From Pedobacter sp. JY14-1 (GTDB taxonomy: Bacteria > Bacteroidota > Bacteroidia > Sphingobacteriales > Sphingobacteriaceae): a stretch of 64,000 nucleotides of DNA. Shown in pieces: positions 41,653-50,326 of the stretch. The translations under genes and the position numbers were made by a program. The notes beneath the pieces were generated by a model. That model had not been told where the DNA came from, ran no database searches, and saw nothing but the letters and a program-made list of their open reading frames with translations. The DNA is taken from contig NZ_JARJHU010000005.1 in NCBI RefSeq assembly GCF_029269825.1, positions 248,001 through 312,000 on the forward strand. The letters are read 5' to 3'. Positions within the stretch are counted from its first letter, which is position 1, and each line of letters starts with the position of its first letter.

Positions 41653-42386
41653 CTGTAAAGGTGGCGGAGGTAAAGCGCTGGGTTATCCAGAAAAGATTTT
41701 GTAAGCTGATAATGCTCGGTTTCCTGATAGGTGGTTTGTTGGACTCCCGAGTCGCTAAACTCAAAAACCGCAGCGTCCGGATAACAAATGAGCATCGGAG
41801 AATGGGTAGCAATAATAAACTGTGCCCGTTCACTGATTTGCAATTCGTGGATCACAGAAATGAATGCGAGGATCCTTGCTGGTGAAAGTGCTGCCTCTGG
41901 CTCATCCAAGATGTAAATTCCTGATGTAAACTGATTGTTGAACAGCGAGAGAAATGATTCGCCATGCGACTGCTGATGAAGTGATTTGCCACCATAACCC
42001 TTAAGTACTTTATCATCTACCTTGGCTACCTCATCAATGTAGGTCGCAAAATTGAAAAAGCTTTCCGCGCGCATAAAAAATCCGTTGGTGATCCTGCGGG
42101 GCGTCCAGGTAAGGTGCAGGTATTTACCCAGCGGGGATTCATAACCGGCAGTATCCTGACCAAGAAGGTGGTTTCGGTTCCCGCCCCGCAAGCTAAAGCC
42201 ACATTGATCAGCGATTCCTTCTAACAATGTAGACTTGCCAGATCCGTTTTCGCCAACCAGGAAGGTTACGTTCTTCGTCAAACGAAGATCAAGTCCATTC
42301 CTGAAAGATGGGATGCTTTGCAGGTAGCTGCTATCATCGATCGGGGATAGCCTGATATTGGAGAGGATGGCATAAGGCGTTTGTAT
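41649..42386 (-). CDS. AAA family ATPase (predicted, non-ATG start)
   Basis: About 245 residues. P-loop VTFLVGENGSGKSTLLEGIA; RAESFFNFATYIDE; ABC-like signature SHGESFLSLF; Walker B GIYILDEPEAALSP; H-loop IATHSPML. It belongs to the small predicted ATPases (PF13304-like). Homologous reading extends upstream of the P-loop (QTPYAILSNIRLS) back to an in-frame stop at 42390-42392, yet no ATG occurs in it; the only classical alternatives are CTG 42323 and TTG 42281, which would remove conserved sequence. ATA at 42384-42386 (former ATG?) is my best guess. Minus-strand box TAAATTTG lies just upstream. Confidence 0.75.
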   Translation of the reverse strand: MQTPYAILSNIRLSPIDDSSYLQSIPSFRNGLDLRLTKNVTFLVGENGSGKSTLLEGIADQCGFSLRGGNRNHLLGQDTAGYESPLGKYLHLTWTPRRITNGFFMRAESFFNFATYIDEVAKVDDKVLKGYGGKSLHQQSHGESFLSLFNNQFTSGIYILDEPEAALSPARILAFISVIHELQISERAQFIIATHSPMLICYPDAAVFEFSDSGVQQTTYQETEHYQLTKSFLDNPALYLRHLYS

Positions 42387-42449
42387 AAATCAAATTTATG
42401 AAATATGCCCGGGTTCTGCATCTTCTGGTTAACTTAACGAAAACCAAAT

Positions 42450-43430
42450 ATGACCAAAACCTCTTTCGCCATGATTTGCTTATGGCTTCGAACTTTAGCA
42501 TTTAGCACCGTGCTTTTATTTTCCAGCGCTGCCTTTGCGCAAGACACCAGACTTGATGCGATTAACAAAAAGGCTTACGCTCTGAGCCTGGATTCGACCG
42601 CAGCGGATAAAGAACTGTCTTTTTTGTCTAAGGAGCTTCAGGGAAAGACTGTTGTAGCAATTGGTGAGGCTTCGCACGGGACGCACGAGTTTTATGCGCT
42701 GAAGACTCGGATGATTGATTACCTGGTGCGGAACTGCGGCTTCAAGGCGATCTTGTTTGAATTTCAGAAAAATATGATTGATCCGCTGAACACATATCTG
42801 CAATCGGGAAAAGGAGATCTGAAGGCATTAATGCAGGGTATGGCGCTGTACAATACTAAAGAAATCTATTCGCTTTTTGAGCGGATGCGAAAGTACAATA
42901 TTGGCAAGGATGCTAGTGAAAGGATAACGCTCGCCGGTGTAGATCGTGAAGAGTACTGGGGTGACCCGATCGGCCGGGATAAGCAGATGGCGGCTAACCT
43001 CATCAACTACAATGACAGCACGAAACGGAAGGCGATCCTTTGGACGCATAATGTGCATGCACTGAAGGATACGACGATTGACGCGGAACCTATGGGCTAT
43101 CATCTGAAGCAGCATTTTGGGGATAAGTTTTACGTGATGGTGTTTGATACCTACCAGGGCACGGTAAATGTGTTGAATAACGGTGCGTTTGAGGCACATG
43201 ATTTCAAATCCGGAGATGATGGCTTAACGGGGTTGCTGGCACGGGCCGGTCATAAGGTATTTTATCTTCCGGTCCACGGCGCCGCAAATCCATTGGGTAC
43301 GGAAGTCCGCAAGATCATGAATATTTATTCAAACTGGCAGGAACCGAAGCCGCTCCCGGTGCGACCTGGAGTGGACTTCGATGCGATTATCTTTGTAAAG
43401 GATACGAGCGCTTCTGTGAAGTTGGAATAG
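42450..43430 (+). CDS. erythromycin esterase family protein
   Basis: 326 residues with signal peptide ending AAFAQ. Family motif VVAIGEASHGTHEFYALKTRMIDYLVRNCGFKAILFEF, with Glu73 and His76 as the conserved active-site residues; WTHNVHAL carries the second His. The family comprises EreA/EreB macrolide esterases and many relatives of unknown substrate; secretion and moderate similarity argue against calling it a resistance gene. Its end is 4 bp from the convergent OYE gene. Confidence 0.85.
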   Translation: MTKTSFAMICLWLRTLAFSTVLLFSSAAFAQDTRLDAINKKAYALSLDSTAADKELSFLSKELQGKTVVAIGEASHGTHEFYALKTRMIDYLVRNCGFKAILFEFQKNMIDPLNTYLQSGKGDLKALMQGMALYNTKEIYSLFERMRKYNIGKDASERITLAGVDREEYWGDPIGRDKQMAANLINYNDSTKRKAILWTHNVHALKDTTIDAEPMGYHLKQHFGDKFYVMVFDTYQGTVNVLNNGAFEAHDFKSGDDGLTGLLARAGHKVFYLPVHGAANPLGTEVRKIMNIYSNWQEPKPLPVRPGVDFDAIIFVKDTSASVKLE

Positions 43431-43434
43431 CCTG

Positions 43435-44514
43435 TTATTCTTCCAGAAAAGGATAATCGATATATCCTTCTGTACCGCCGCCAAACATGGTGGCCCGGTC
43501 GGGTGCGTTGAGCGGTCCGTCCTTTTCAAATCTCTTTGGAAGGTCGGGATTGGCCAGAAAGAGGGTGCCGTAGGAGATGAGCTTAGCGACGCCCTTTTTC
43601 AGTTCTGCTTCGCCGGATGCCTTATTGTAGCCGCTGTTTGCAATTACGGTGGTTTTGATTTGTTTGCCGAATAGTTCGATCTCGTCATCTGGCGGGTAAC
43701 TGGCGACGGGAAACATGGGGCTCCGTTTCATCAGCTCGACATAAGAGAAATCCAGTTGATTGAGCTGATCGATCAGGTATTGGAAGGTTTCGACCGGATT
43801 GTCGAACAAAATATCGCCGTAAGGATGAAAAGGTGATAGTTTGATGCCTACTTTGTCCCCTCCTACTGCAGCGATCAGTTCTTCCATGACTTCCAGGACA
43901 AAACGGCTCTTATTGGCGATGCTGCCGCCATACTCGTCTGTGCGCTGATTGGCATTGTCTGCCAGGAACTGGTTGGGTAAGTATCCGTTTGCAGAATGCA
44001 ATTCTACGCCATCAAACCCTGCTGCCATCGCGTTTCTCGCGGCCTGGCCATAATCTTTAACGATGGCTTGAATTTCGTCGATGGTGAGTTCCCTGGGTGT
44101 CTCGAAGTCTTGAGGCCCCTGGGAAGTGAAGTGCTTCGACCCGGTGACGGCGACAGGTGACGGAGCTACCGGAAGTGCGCCTTTGCGGTCTATGGAGTGT
44201 CCTACTCGGCCGGTGTGCCAGAGCTGCGCAACGATAAGGCCGCCTTTTGCATGAACGGCCCCGGTTACCTTACGCCAGGCTTCGGTCTGTTCAGTTGTGA
44301 AGATGCCCGGCGTGAGGGGGCTTCCGATCGCCTGTTCGCTGATGTTGATGGCCTCGGTGAGGATCAGTCCTGCTCCTGCCCGTTGTGTATAATATTCGAC
44401 GTGGATGTCGCTGACCAGCCCGTTAACGTCTGCACGGCTTCTGGTCATTGCAGACATGACCATGCTGTTTTTGAGATGTAGATTTCCCAGTGTGGTTGTT
44501 GTTAAGAGTTTCAT
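43435..44514 (-). CDS. Old Yellow Enzyme family alkene reductase
   Basis: 359 residues. OYE hallmarks: MSAMTRSRADVNGLV (FMN contact), GLIVAQLWHTGRV, substrate-binding and FMN region GFDGVELHSANGYLPNQFL, DEYGGSIANKSRFVLEVMEELI and C-terminal IANSGYNKA / LISYGTLFLANPDLPKRF. FMN-dependent NAD(P)H reduction of electrophilic alkenes or nitro compounds (NemA-like). Last gene of a same-strand set: AraC regulator, quinone-reductase-like ADH, OYE, which fits response to reactive electrophiles. Confidence 0.92.
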   Translation of the reverse strand: MKLLTTTTLGNLHLKNSMVMSAMTRSRADVNGLVSDIHVEYYTQRAGAGLILTEAINISEQAIGSPLTPGIFTTEQTEAWRKVTGAVHAKGGLIVAQLWHTGRVGHSIDRKGALPVAPSPVAVTGSKHFTSQGPQDFETPRELTIDEIQAIVKDYGQAARNAMAAGFDGVELHSANGYLPNQFLADNANQRTDEYGGSIANKSRFVLEVMEELIAAVGGDKVGIKLSPFHPYGDILFDNPVETFQYLIDQLNQLDFSYVELMKRSPMFPVASYPPDDEIELFGKQIKTTVIANSGYNKASGEAELKKGVAKLISYGTLFLANPDLPKRFEKDGPLNAPDRATMFGGGTEGYIDYPFLEE

Positions 44515-44579
44515 GATATTTAGTGTTTACTGATGATTGACAGTGATTAACTTGTTTAAATTGATGTTGTTTGGTTGGG

Positions 44580-45536
44580 TCAGGCTTTTTGAGTGGTGAG
44601 ATCAATCGCTATTTTGCCGATGTAGCCTCCTTTTTCGGCATAGGCATAGGCTGCCTGGGTTTGTGAGAACGAAAAGACCTTGCTGACGTGGATCTGAAGC
44701 CCGTTTTCTACGGCTTGTAGCAAAGTGCCAATGTTTTCCTGTGACGGCGCAGTGATGAGGGTAATGTGCTTTCTACTCCGGAACAGGTTTTTAATAGGCG
44801 TGGTGATTATATCTATTGGTCGCGGAACGGGATCCAGGTATATGCCCCTGGCATTGAGGAGTTGCTTTGCGTTTTGATAGCCCAGTTTACCAGAAAGGTC
44901 AATGACGATATCGTACCGGGCTCCCAGGGTAAGTGGATTCTCATTGCGGTAGTCTATGACGGCATCTGCTCCCCATTCCTGGGCATACTCGGTGCCGGCT
45001 GTGCTGGTAACCGCAGTAACATTTGCGCCTTTAGCTTTCAGCAATTGCAGCAGGAACATACCGAACCCGCCGGCGGCTCCATTGACGAGTACACGGGTGC
45101 TGGAGTCGATGTTGCCCATTTTTCCAAGTGCAGTCACTGCAGCCGCGCCTGCGGTCGGAATTGCCGCAGCCTGGTTTAAAGTGATTTGTGCAGGCTTCTT
45201 CCAGATCAGGCTGGCGGGCACGGCGACGTATTCTGCAAGTGCCCCTTCTTTCATGTTGTTTTTGACAACGCCAAATACTTCGTCTCCTTTTTTAAAACCG
45301 GATACGGAACTGCCGGTTTCCTCGATGATTCCCGAGAAATCGGTTCCTGTATGTTTGGGAAATCTGGAGCCGGACATCAGTTTCATCTCTCCTTTCCTGA
45401 TTTTCCAATCTAGTGGATTGATGGAGACGGCGCTGACCTTGATCAATACCTGATCTGGCTGGATGGACGGTATTGACTCTTCTGTGGTTTGCAATACGCT
45501 GGTATTGCCGAACGCTTTGTATGCGATTGTTTTCAT
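44580..45536 (-). CDS. MDR-type quinone oxidoreductase / zinc-less alcohol dehydrogenase
   Basis: 318 residues. GroES-like N-terminus (MKTIAYKAFGNTSVLQTTEESIPSIQPDQVLIKVSAVSINPLDWKIRKG), cofactor motif VLVNGAAGGFGMFLLQLLKAKGANVTAV (residues 147-172) and C-terminal ADH fold. No structural zinc cysteines. NADPH-dependent reduction of quinones or enones is expected. Lies between the AraC gene (49 bp) and OYE gene (65 bp) in the same direction. Confidence 0.92.
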   Translation of the reverse strand: MKTIAYKAFGNTSVLQTTEESIPSIQPDQVLIKVSAVSINPLDWKIRKGEMKLMSGSRFPKHTGTDFSGIIEETGSSVSGFKKGDEVFGVVKNNMKEGALAEYVAVPASLIWKKPAQITLNQAAAIPTAGAAAVTALGKMGNIDSSTRVLVNGAAGGFGMFLLQLLKAKGANVTAVTSTAGTEYAQEWGADAVIDYRNENPLTLGARYDIVIDLSGKLGYQNAKQLLNARGIYLDPVPRPIDIITTPIKNLFRSRKHITLITAPSQENIGTLLQAVENGLQIHVSKVFSFSQTQAAYAYAEKGGYIGKIAIDLTTQKA

Positions 45537-45585
45537 ATGTCTTGAGTTATGAATGAACTACGCAACAAAGATGGTGGGTTGGCGG

Positions 45586-46323
45586 CTAGTAGACTTGTAT
45601 CAAATCACTGTTGTGCTTTAAGGCTGTGGGAGGCATTCCGAACATCTGGTACATGTACTTATTCAATTGTGGAAGGTCATAAAAGCCGGAGTAATAGGCG
45701 ATGTCGGTGAGGGCCTTGTCTTTTTCGGATAGGGTGACGTAGATGGCTTCTCTCAATCGGGTCCAAAGCAGGTATTTGGAGAGGCTGCTGCCGGTTTGCT
45801 GTTTGAATAATGAAGCCAGGCGCGAGGGAGAAAGGAAAACCAGGTCTGCAAAGGTTTGCGGGTTGATTGCGCGTTCGAAATAGTTGGCGTTGATGTAGTC
45901 GACCATGGTGGTTACCCTTTCGTCGTATTGTGGGGTTGCTGTGTCGGAAGTCAGGGAGGCAATAACGGAATGGGTATCGAATTGTTCCGTTTCCAGTTTG
46001 AAATGGTTTTGTATGTCGGCTTTAGAGGTAAATAGGATGCAATCTTGGCCGGGCAGGAAGCTTTCGGATAGCTTGAGACCAACATTGGAATAGGGCTCGA
46101 TATTTAGCACGCTGAGGCTCCCCTGCTCGGCATTACATAGATGCGTGACCTGGGGTTTGATGATGAAGCCGTAGATGTGCTGGTGGAGCTGGCCATTGAT
46201 CGTTGAGGTGAATGGCAAGTCGCCCGACAGGACGATCTGGTAGGCCGAATGCTGATGAATTTCTACGGTGAGATTGCGCGCAGTGAGTGCAAGGATAAAT
46301 GGATTTTTTAATTGGGCTTTCAT
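45586..46323 (-). CDS. AraC family regulator of the ADH-OYE cluster
   Basis: 245 residues. N-terminal cupin-like ligand part (VEIHQHSAYQIVLSGDLPF) and AraC HTH at about 140-240 (NPQTFADLVFLSPSRLASLFKQQTGSSLSKYLLWTRLREAIYVTL, KALTDIAYYSGFYDLPQLNKYMYQMFGMPP). Upstream on the same strand of the reductase genes; divergent from DUF1304. Confidence 0.9.
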   Translation of the reverse strand: MKAQLKNPFILALTARNLTVEIHQHSAYQIVLSGDLPFTSTINGQLHQHIYGFIIKPQVTHLCNAEQGSLSVLNIEPYSNVGLKLSESFLPGQDCILFTSKADIQNHFKLETEQFDTHSVIASLTSDTATPQYDERVTTMVDYINANYFERAINPQTFADLVFLSPSRLASLFKQQTGSSLSKYLLWTRLREAIYVTLSEKDKALTDIAYYSGFYDLPQLNKYMYQMFGMPPTALKHNSDLIQVY

Positions 46324-46412
46324 TGTGTAAATTCACTTCTAAATTAACAATCTATGTCCAAGATTAAGTCAGCATTTTCTACTGATACTCCTGGGGTGAC
46401 CATCTAACTGTT

Positions 46413-46787
46413 ATGGAACTTATAAACATCATTGCAAAAGTTTTGATCGCGGTTGTCGCGATCGAACACCTGTTCATTTTATGGATGGAAATGTTTGCCT
46501 GGGAAACAATTGGGAAAAAGGTATTTAAGAAGGCTATGCCTGAAGAATTATTTAAGCCTACCAAAGGTTTAGCAGCCAATCAGGGATTGTACAATGGTTT
46601 TTTGGCAGCAGGGCTGATATGGAGTTTTTTCATTTCCGATCCGGTATGGCAAAAGAACGTTGCGCTGTTTTTCTTAGTATGCGTAATCACTGCGGGTACC
46701 TACGGTGCAATCGTGTCCTCTAAAAGAATATTTGTCACCCAAGCATTGCCAGCAATTATTGCTTTGGCGTTTTTGTTGATGACGTAG
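46413..46787 (+). CDS. DUF1304 membrane protein
   Basis: 124 residues, four helices. Typical DUF1304: VAIEHLFILWMEMFAWETIGKKVF, NQGLYNGFLAAGLIW, ITAGTYGAIVSSKRIFVTQALPAIIALAFLL. Function unknown. Shares its upstream region (about 90 bp) with the divergent AraC gene, so possibly part of the same electrophile response. Confidence 0.92.
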   Translation: MELINIIAKVLIAVVAIEHLFILWMEMFAWETIGKKVFKKAMPEELFKPTKGLAANQGLYNGFLAAGLIWSFFISDPVWQKNVALFFLVCVITAGTYGAIVSSKRIFVTQALPAIIALAFLLMT

Positions 46788-46829
46788 GGCGAGGGCGGGC
46801 TGTACCCGGTAGTCAACTGACATCACAGG

Positions 46830-47078
46830 CTACCATTTCCCATGTTTGATAACAAAGGTTGACCTAAGGAACATCGATGTGCCGATTGCAGGTAAGAAAA
46901 CCACAAAAATGAGCCAAACCAACTTCTCTGGTCGGGTCAGGTTTTTGTTTTTGATTACTGCTACAAGTCCATATAAGATGAAACAGAAGATAATGAGGTA
47001 TATAAGATTAATCAAGAGGCAGTGATTTAGATAGTTAAAAATAGCATTTTCCAGGTAATAGCTGTAAAGAGGATACAA
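46830..47078 (-). CDS. PLDc_N-like small membrane protein
   Basis: 82 residues. First helix NLIYLIIFCFILYGLVAVI, then NLTRPEKLVWLIFVVFLPAIGTSMFL, which is the PLDc_N (phospholipase D N-terminal) signature seen in stand-alone Bacteroidota proteins. A later start is possible; the first 15 residues are poorly defined. Function unknown. Confidence 0.6.
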   Translation of the reverse strand: MYPLYSYYLENAIFNYLNHCLLINLIYLIIFCFILYGLVAVIKNKNLTRPEKLVWLIFVVFLPAIGTSMFLRSTFVIKHGKW

Positions 47079-47244
47079 AAGGAAATTATGAGCATTTGAA
47101 AACGTAAAAAATATCCATAGGCGATTTTGCTGGGATTTGCAAAAGGTAACCTCAGCTGATCATCTTTGCTTTGATGGGTTAAGTAGTTGACTGCAGGAAC
47201 AAAAATTATGATAATCGCATAAAATTAATATCTTTAAGAAACTA

Positions 47245-47448
47245 ATGATTGAAAGTATGCAGCCATTTCAGCCAGTGAACCCGATACTACAACTGATCCG
47301 CCGAATATTGATCTGGGGAACAGTTGAAGCCCTGTTTCTTCGTTTTTTCCTGAATGTACCATGGGTACTGGTGATGATTTTTGTGACCGGCTTTGTGATG
47401 GTTCAGGTGGCAAGGCACTTCTGGAAAGCCAGACGGCTGGCTTCCTGA
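47245..47448 (+). CDS. small membrane protein
   Basis: 67 residues with one strong membrane helix (VPWVLVMIFVTGFVMVQVA) and a hydrophobic amphipathic segment before it (RRILIWGTVEALFLRFFL). Basic ends. No family known. Convergent with exbD, 8 bp apart. Confidence 0.5.
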   Translation: MIESMQPFQPVNPILQLIRRILIWGTVEALFLRFFLNVPWVLVMIFVTGFVMVQVARHFWKARRLAS

Positions 47449-47456
47449 TCAATTGC

Positions 47457-47963
47457 TCATAACCCGTGCCGGTTCATAAAGGATTTTTCTTCGTCTAAAA
47501 TATGGTCATCATCGATTGCCGGTGCGGCCTTGATCCCTGCCAGGGAAAGTTCATCCATAATGTCAACAAAATTCTTGTAGCTGGAGCCAGAGGTAGGCTT
47601 AATGATGATAAACAGGGGCTTACGGTTATCATTATGATTTGCTAATGCTACTTTTTGCATACTTTCTATAATCGATTTTCTGATCTGATTGAAGTTGGTT
47701 ATGTCAGGTTTGACCTTTCCGGGCTCACCCACATACCAGGCGATTTTGTCATTTTTTCCAAGCAAAATGGTCATTGTCCTGGACGCAGGCCAAGCCTCCT
47801 GCACGCCGCCGTCATCCGGCTTTGCCACATCCATAGCAACGGGCTTTGAAAGTGAAGTGGTCAACATAAAAAAGGTGATCAACAGGAATGCCAGATCAAC
47901 CATTGCAGTGAGGTCCACTTTAGGGACCGCCCTACTGTTTCGGGATACGCTAAGTTCAGCCAT
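47457..47963 (-). CDS. ExbD/TolR-like biopolymer transport protein (orphan)
   Basis: 168 residues. Start VDLTAMVDLAFLLITFFMLTTSLSKPVAMDVAKPD carries the membrane Asp (V-D-L-A-F) needed for proton-driven function; the periplasmic part ends ...MDELSLAGIKAAPAIDDDHILDEEKSFM, typical of the Bacteroidota ExbD variants with a proline/charged tail. No ExbB, second ExbD or TonB gene adjacent, so its partners are elsewhere. Confidence 0.9.
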   Translation of the reverse strand: MAELSVSRNSRAVPKVDLTAMVDLAFLLITFFMLTTSLSKPVAMDVAKPDDGGVQEAWPASRTMTILLGKNDKIAWYVGEPGKVKPDITNFNQIRKSIIESMQKVALANHNDNRKPLFIIIKPTSGSSYKNFVDIMDELSLAGIKAAPAIDDDHILDEEKSFMNRHGL

Positions 47964-48108
47964 AATCTTTTAGTTTTAGATATCTGAATGATGACACAAT
48001 CTTCAGAAATCCATACGATTATTCGCTTTATATAGAAAAAAATGCACCCTTATTCTTTGAAAGCGTTACCGATAGCTGGCTTATTGGCCCAGTCAATCCG
48101 GTTATTCC

Positions 48109-49029
48109 TCAGTTGAAACTTCTCCTGAACTCCATTGGCGATAACTCTGTACGCGCCTTGAATAACCTGCTGAAGGACTGCGGATGCTCAAAGCCCAGCG
48201 CATAGGCCACCTCACTGACCGATAAGTTTGTGGTGGACAACTTTTCCTTGGCCTTTTCGATGAGCCTTTCATGGATATGCTGCTGCGCGTTCTGCCCGGT
48301 CAAGGTCCGCAACATATCGCTCAGGTAACTGGGCGACAGGTTCAACTGCCCGGCAAGATACTGTACAGTTGGAATACCGCGGCTCAGCGCCTGCTCATCT
48401 GCAAAATAAGCGGACAGGATTTTTTCGAGCTTTACCAGCAGGTCGCTGTTCACCACCTTCCGGGTAATGAACTGCCGCTTGTAAAACCGTTCCGCATAGG
48501 TCAGCAGCAGCTCAATCTGGGCGACGATCATATCCTGGCTCAGCTCGTCGATGCGATTGTCCAGTTCCTCCCCTATGCTTTCGAATATCGCAATGACTTT
48601 TGCCTTCTCGCTTTCAGACAGGTGCAGGGCCTCGTTCGCAGCATAGGAGAAGAATCCATATTGCCTGATCTTCTTGGCCAGGGGGTAGTTCCAGAGCAGG
48701 TCCGGGTGGATCAATAGCGTATACTGGGAACAGGCACCACTGCTCAGCTCCTCTCCACCACCCATCACCTGCCCCGGAGCGGCAAATAAAAGCCCGCCCT
48801 CATCAAAATCATAATGACCCTGGCCGTAGCGGATGCGTCCGCTCAGCCGGGGTTTATAGGAGATCTTATAAAAGCTCAGTACATGTCCACCGGCCGGTGG
48901 CCGGACCTCTGCGTCCGTTCCGGTGCCGATCAGGGCCACCAGCGGATGTTTGGGACCGGGTAAGCCCATGGCCTGCAGCGCCTCGGTGAGGGAGCTGAAT
49001 TTTTTCGGTGCTTGTTCTTCCTTCTTCAT
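48109..49029 (-). CDS. AraC family regulator, partner of SDR module 2
   Basis: 306 residues. Cupin-like N-terminus (YGQGHYDFDEGGLLFAAPGQVM), AraC HTH at about 205-300 (GIPTVQYLAGQLNLSPSYLSDMLRTLTGQNAQQHIHERLIEKAKEKL, NLSVSEVAYALGFEHPQSFSRLFKARTELSPMEFR). Located 38 bp behind the SDR gene; same gene order as at 37-38.7 kb. Confidence 0.92.
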   Translation of the reverse strand: MKKEEQAPKKFSSLTEALQAMGLPGPKHPLVALIGTGTDAEVRPPAGGHVLSFYKISYKPRLSGRIRYGQGHYDFDEGGLLFAAPGQVMGGGEELSSGACSQYTLLIHPDLLWNYPLAKKIRQYGFFSYAANEALHLSESEKAKVIAIFESIGEELDNRIDELSQDMIVAQIELLLTYAERFYKRQFITRKVVNSDLLVKLEKILSAYFADEQALSRGIPTVQYLAGQLNLSPSYLSDMLRTLTGQNAQQHIHERLIEKAKEKLSTTNLSVSEVAYALGFEHPQSFSRLFKARTELSPMEFRRSFN

Positions 49030-49067
49030 TACAATAAAGCTAAGCGTTAGTCATCGCAAAACCAGAC

Positions 49068-49904
49068 TTATTTTTGCGCCGATGCAGAAATCTCGTTCCA
49101 TTCTTCCCAAACGGCCATCCGTTCCTGGTAAGTCTTCCGGGTCCATTCCAGGTTATGACTGCCCAGGTTGAAGCGCAGCGGCGGATTGCCGGAGTCGACC
49201 ATTTTGAACAGTGCCTGCGGCGTCGCTTTAGGATCGCCACGTTCCAGCGCCTGCAGGCTTTTGAAGAACTCCGCTTTATAGTCTCCGTAAATATCCATGC
49301 CCGCAGCAAATTTCAGCGACTCCTGGCTGCCGAATTCGGTAGCATATGCTCCGGGTTCGATAATGGTTACTTTGATGTTGAACGGTTTCACCTCGGTCGC
49401 CAGGCTTTCATGAATGGCTTCGAAGGCCCATTTGGATGAACAATAATAACCGATAACCGGCAGCGTAACGTGGCCGAGGTTGCTGGAAGTACCCAGGATA
49501 TGGCCATAGCCTTGCTCGCGCAATAAGGGCAGCGCTGCCTGGATGACCGAAACAGGTCCGATCACGTTCGTTTCATACAGCATACGAATGTCATCGGCAC
49601 TGCTTTCCTCTATTGTTCCTACCAGCGAATAACCTGCATTGTTGAGCACGATATCCAGATGACCGAAATGTGCATATGCTTTTTCTACTGCATCTTTGGC
49701 CTGCTTAGCGTCAGTAACGTCCAGTTCGAGCGTCAGTACGCGGTCCCCGTATTTATCGTTCAGGTCGGTAATGCTGCTGAGTTTACGTGCGGTGGCAGCG
49801 ACCCTGCCGCCACGCTCCAGGGCTGCCTCGGTCCATATCCTGCCAAATCCGCGTGAGGCGCCGGTAATGAACCATGTCTTTGATTGATAAGTTTTTTGTT
49901 CCAT
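49068..49904 (-). CDS. SDR family oxidoreductase (module 2)
   Basis: 278 residues. Cofactor motif TGASRGFGRIWTEAAL, LDVTDAKQAKDAVEKAYAHFGHLDIVLNNAGYSLVG, catalytic Ser in LGTSSNLGHVTLPVIG, YYCSSKWAFEAIHESL (Tyr and Lys), IEPGAYATEF. Similar in architecture to the SDR at 37002 but clearly diverged. Co-transcribed with its AraC gene. Confidence 0.93.
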   Translation of the reverse strand: MEQKTYQSKTWFITGASRGFGRIWTEAALERGGRVAATARKLSSITDLNDKYGDRVLTLELDVTDAKQAKDAVEKAYAHFGHLDIVLNNAGYSLVGTIEESSADDIRMLYETNVIGPVSVIQAALPLLREQGYGHILGTSSNLGHVTLPVIGYYCSSKWAFEAIHESLATEVKPFNIKVTIIEPGAYATEFGSQESLKFAAGMDIYGDYKAEFFKSLQALERGDPKATPQALFKMVDSGNPPLRFNLGSHNLEWTRKTYQERMAVWEEWNEISASAQK

Positions 49905-49941
49905 AGTGGTACAAATGTCCCTATTGTCTTTTCTGGAGAAA

Positions 49942-49979
49942 TAACTGAAACGGGGATGTTTGTAACCGAAACCGGGATG
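49942..49979 (-). promoter_or_regulatory. AraC-type direct-repeat operator of SDR module 2
   Basis: TAACTGAAACGGGGATG (49942-49958) and TAACCGAAACCGGGATG (49963-49979), 15 of 17 bases identical, same orientation, 21 bp apart. It lies 38-75 bp before the SDR start on the minus strand, right where an AraC activator would bind next to a -7 box variant (GACATTTG). Confidence 0.7.
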
Positions 49980-49993
49980 GAATACCCTTGCTC

Positions 49994-50326
49994 CTATGAC
50001 TGCCTTAACTTCACAAAGCGCTGGTCCAGGTACTGGACACCTAAAAAGGCGACAACTACTGTGAGAAGGACAAACTTACCTGAGTACAGGATGCGCAATA
50101 GCTGTTCAGCGAGCGACGCGTTTAAAATAAACAGCCCGATGAAAACGAGGCAACCGGTCAGCAAACCCCAGGCCACTGCAGCTACCGAAGCCTTAAACTG
50201 CCTTGACCGGGCAAATACATGGCGTGTGACCATCGCCGGAAAGCCAAGAGGTAAATCCACTTTAGGTTCTTCCTTCAGGGCCTGCATCAGCAGGCGGTCC
50301 AGTTCCTCATTTTTCATATCACTCAT
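49994..50326 (-). CDS. small two-helix membrane protein partnered with ECF sigma (anti-sigma-like)
   Basis: 110 residues: cytosolic N-terminus of about 47 residues (MKNEELDRLLMQALKEEPKVDLPLGF), then two hydrophobic helices (VAAVAWGLLTGCLVFIGLFIL, KFVLLTVVVAFLGVQYL). Its ATG overlaps the stop region of the ECF sigma gene (50319-50326), the usual place of an anti-sigma factor. No HxxxCxxC zinc motif, so a non-ZAS type if it is one. Confidence 0.65.
   Translation of the reverse strand: MSDMKNEELDRLLMQALKEEPKVDLPLGFPAMVTRHVFARSRQFKASVAAVAWGLLTGCLVFIGLFILNASLAEQLLRILYSGKFVLLTVVVAFLGVQYLDQRFVKLRQS

Noticed and set aside
42450..43430. Macrolide resistance gene
   Set aside because: It is in the erythromycin esterase family, but it is exported and the family is broad, so resistance is not supported by sequence alone.
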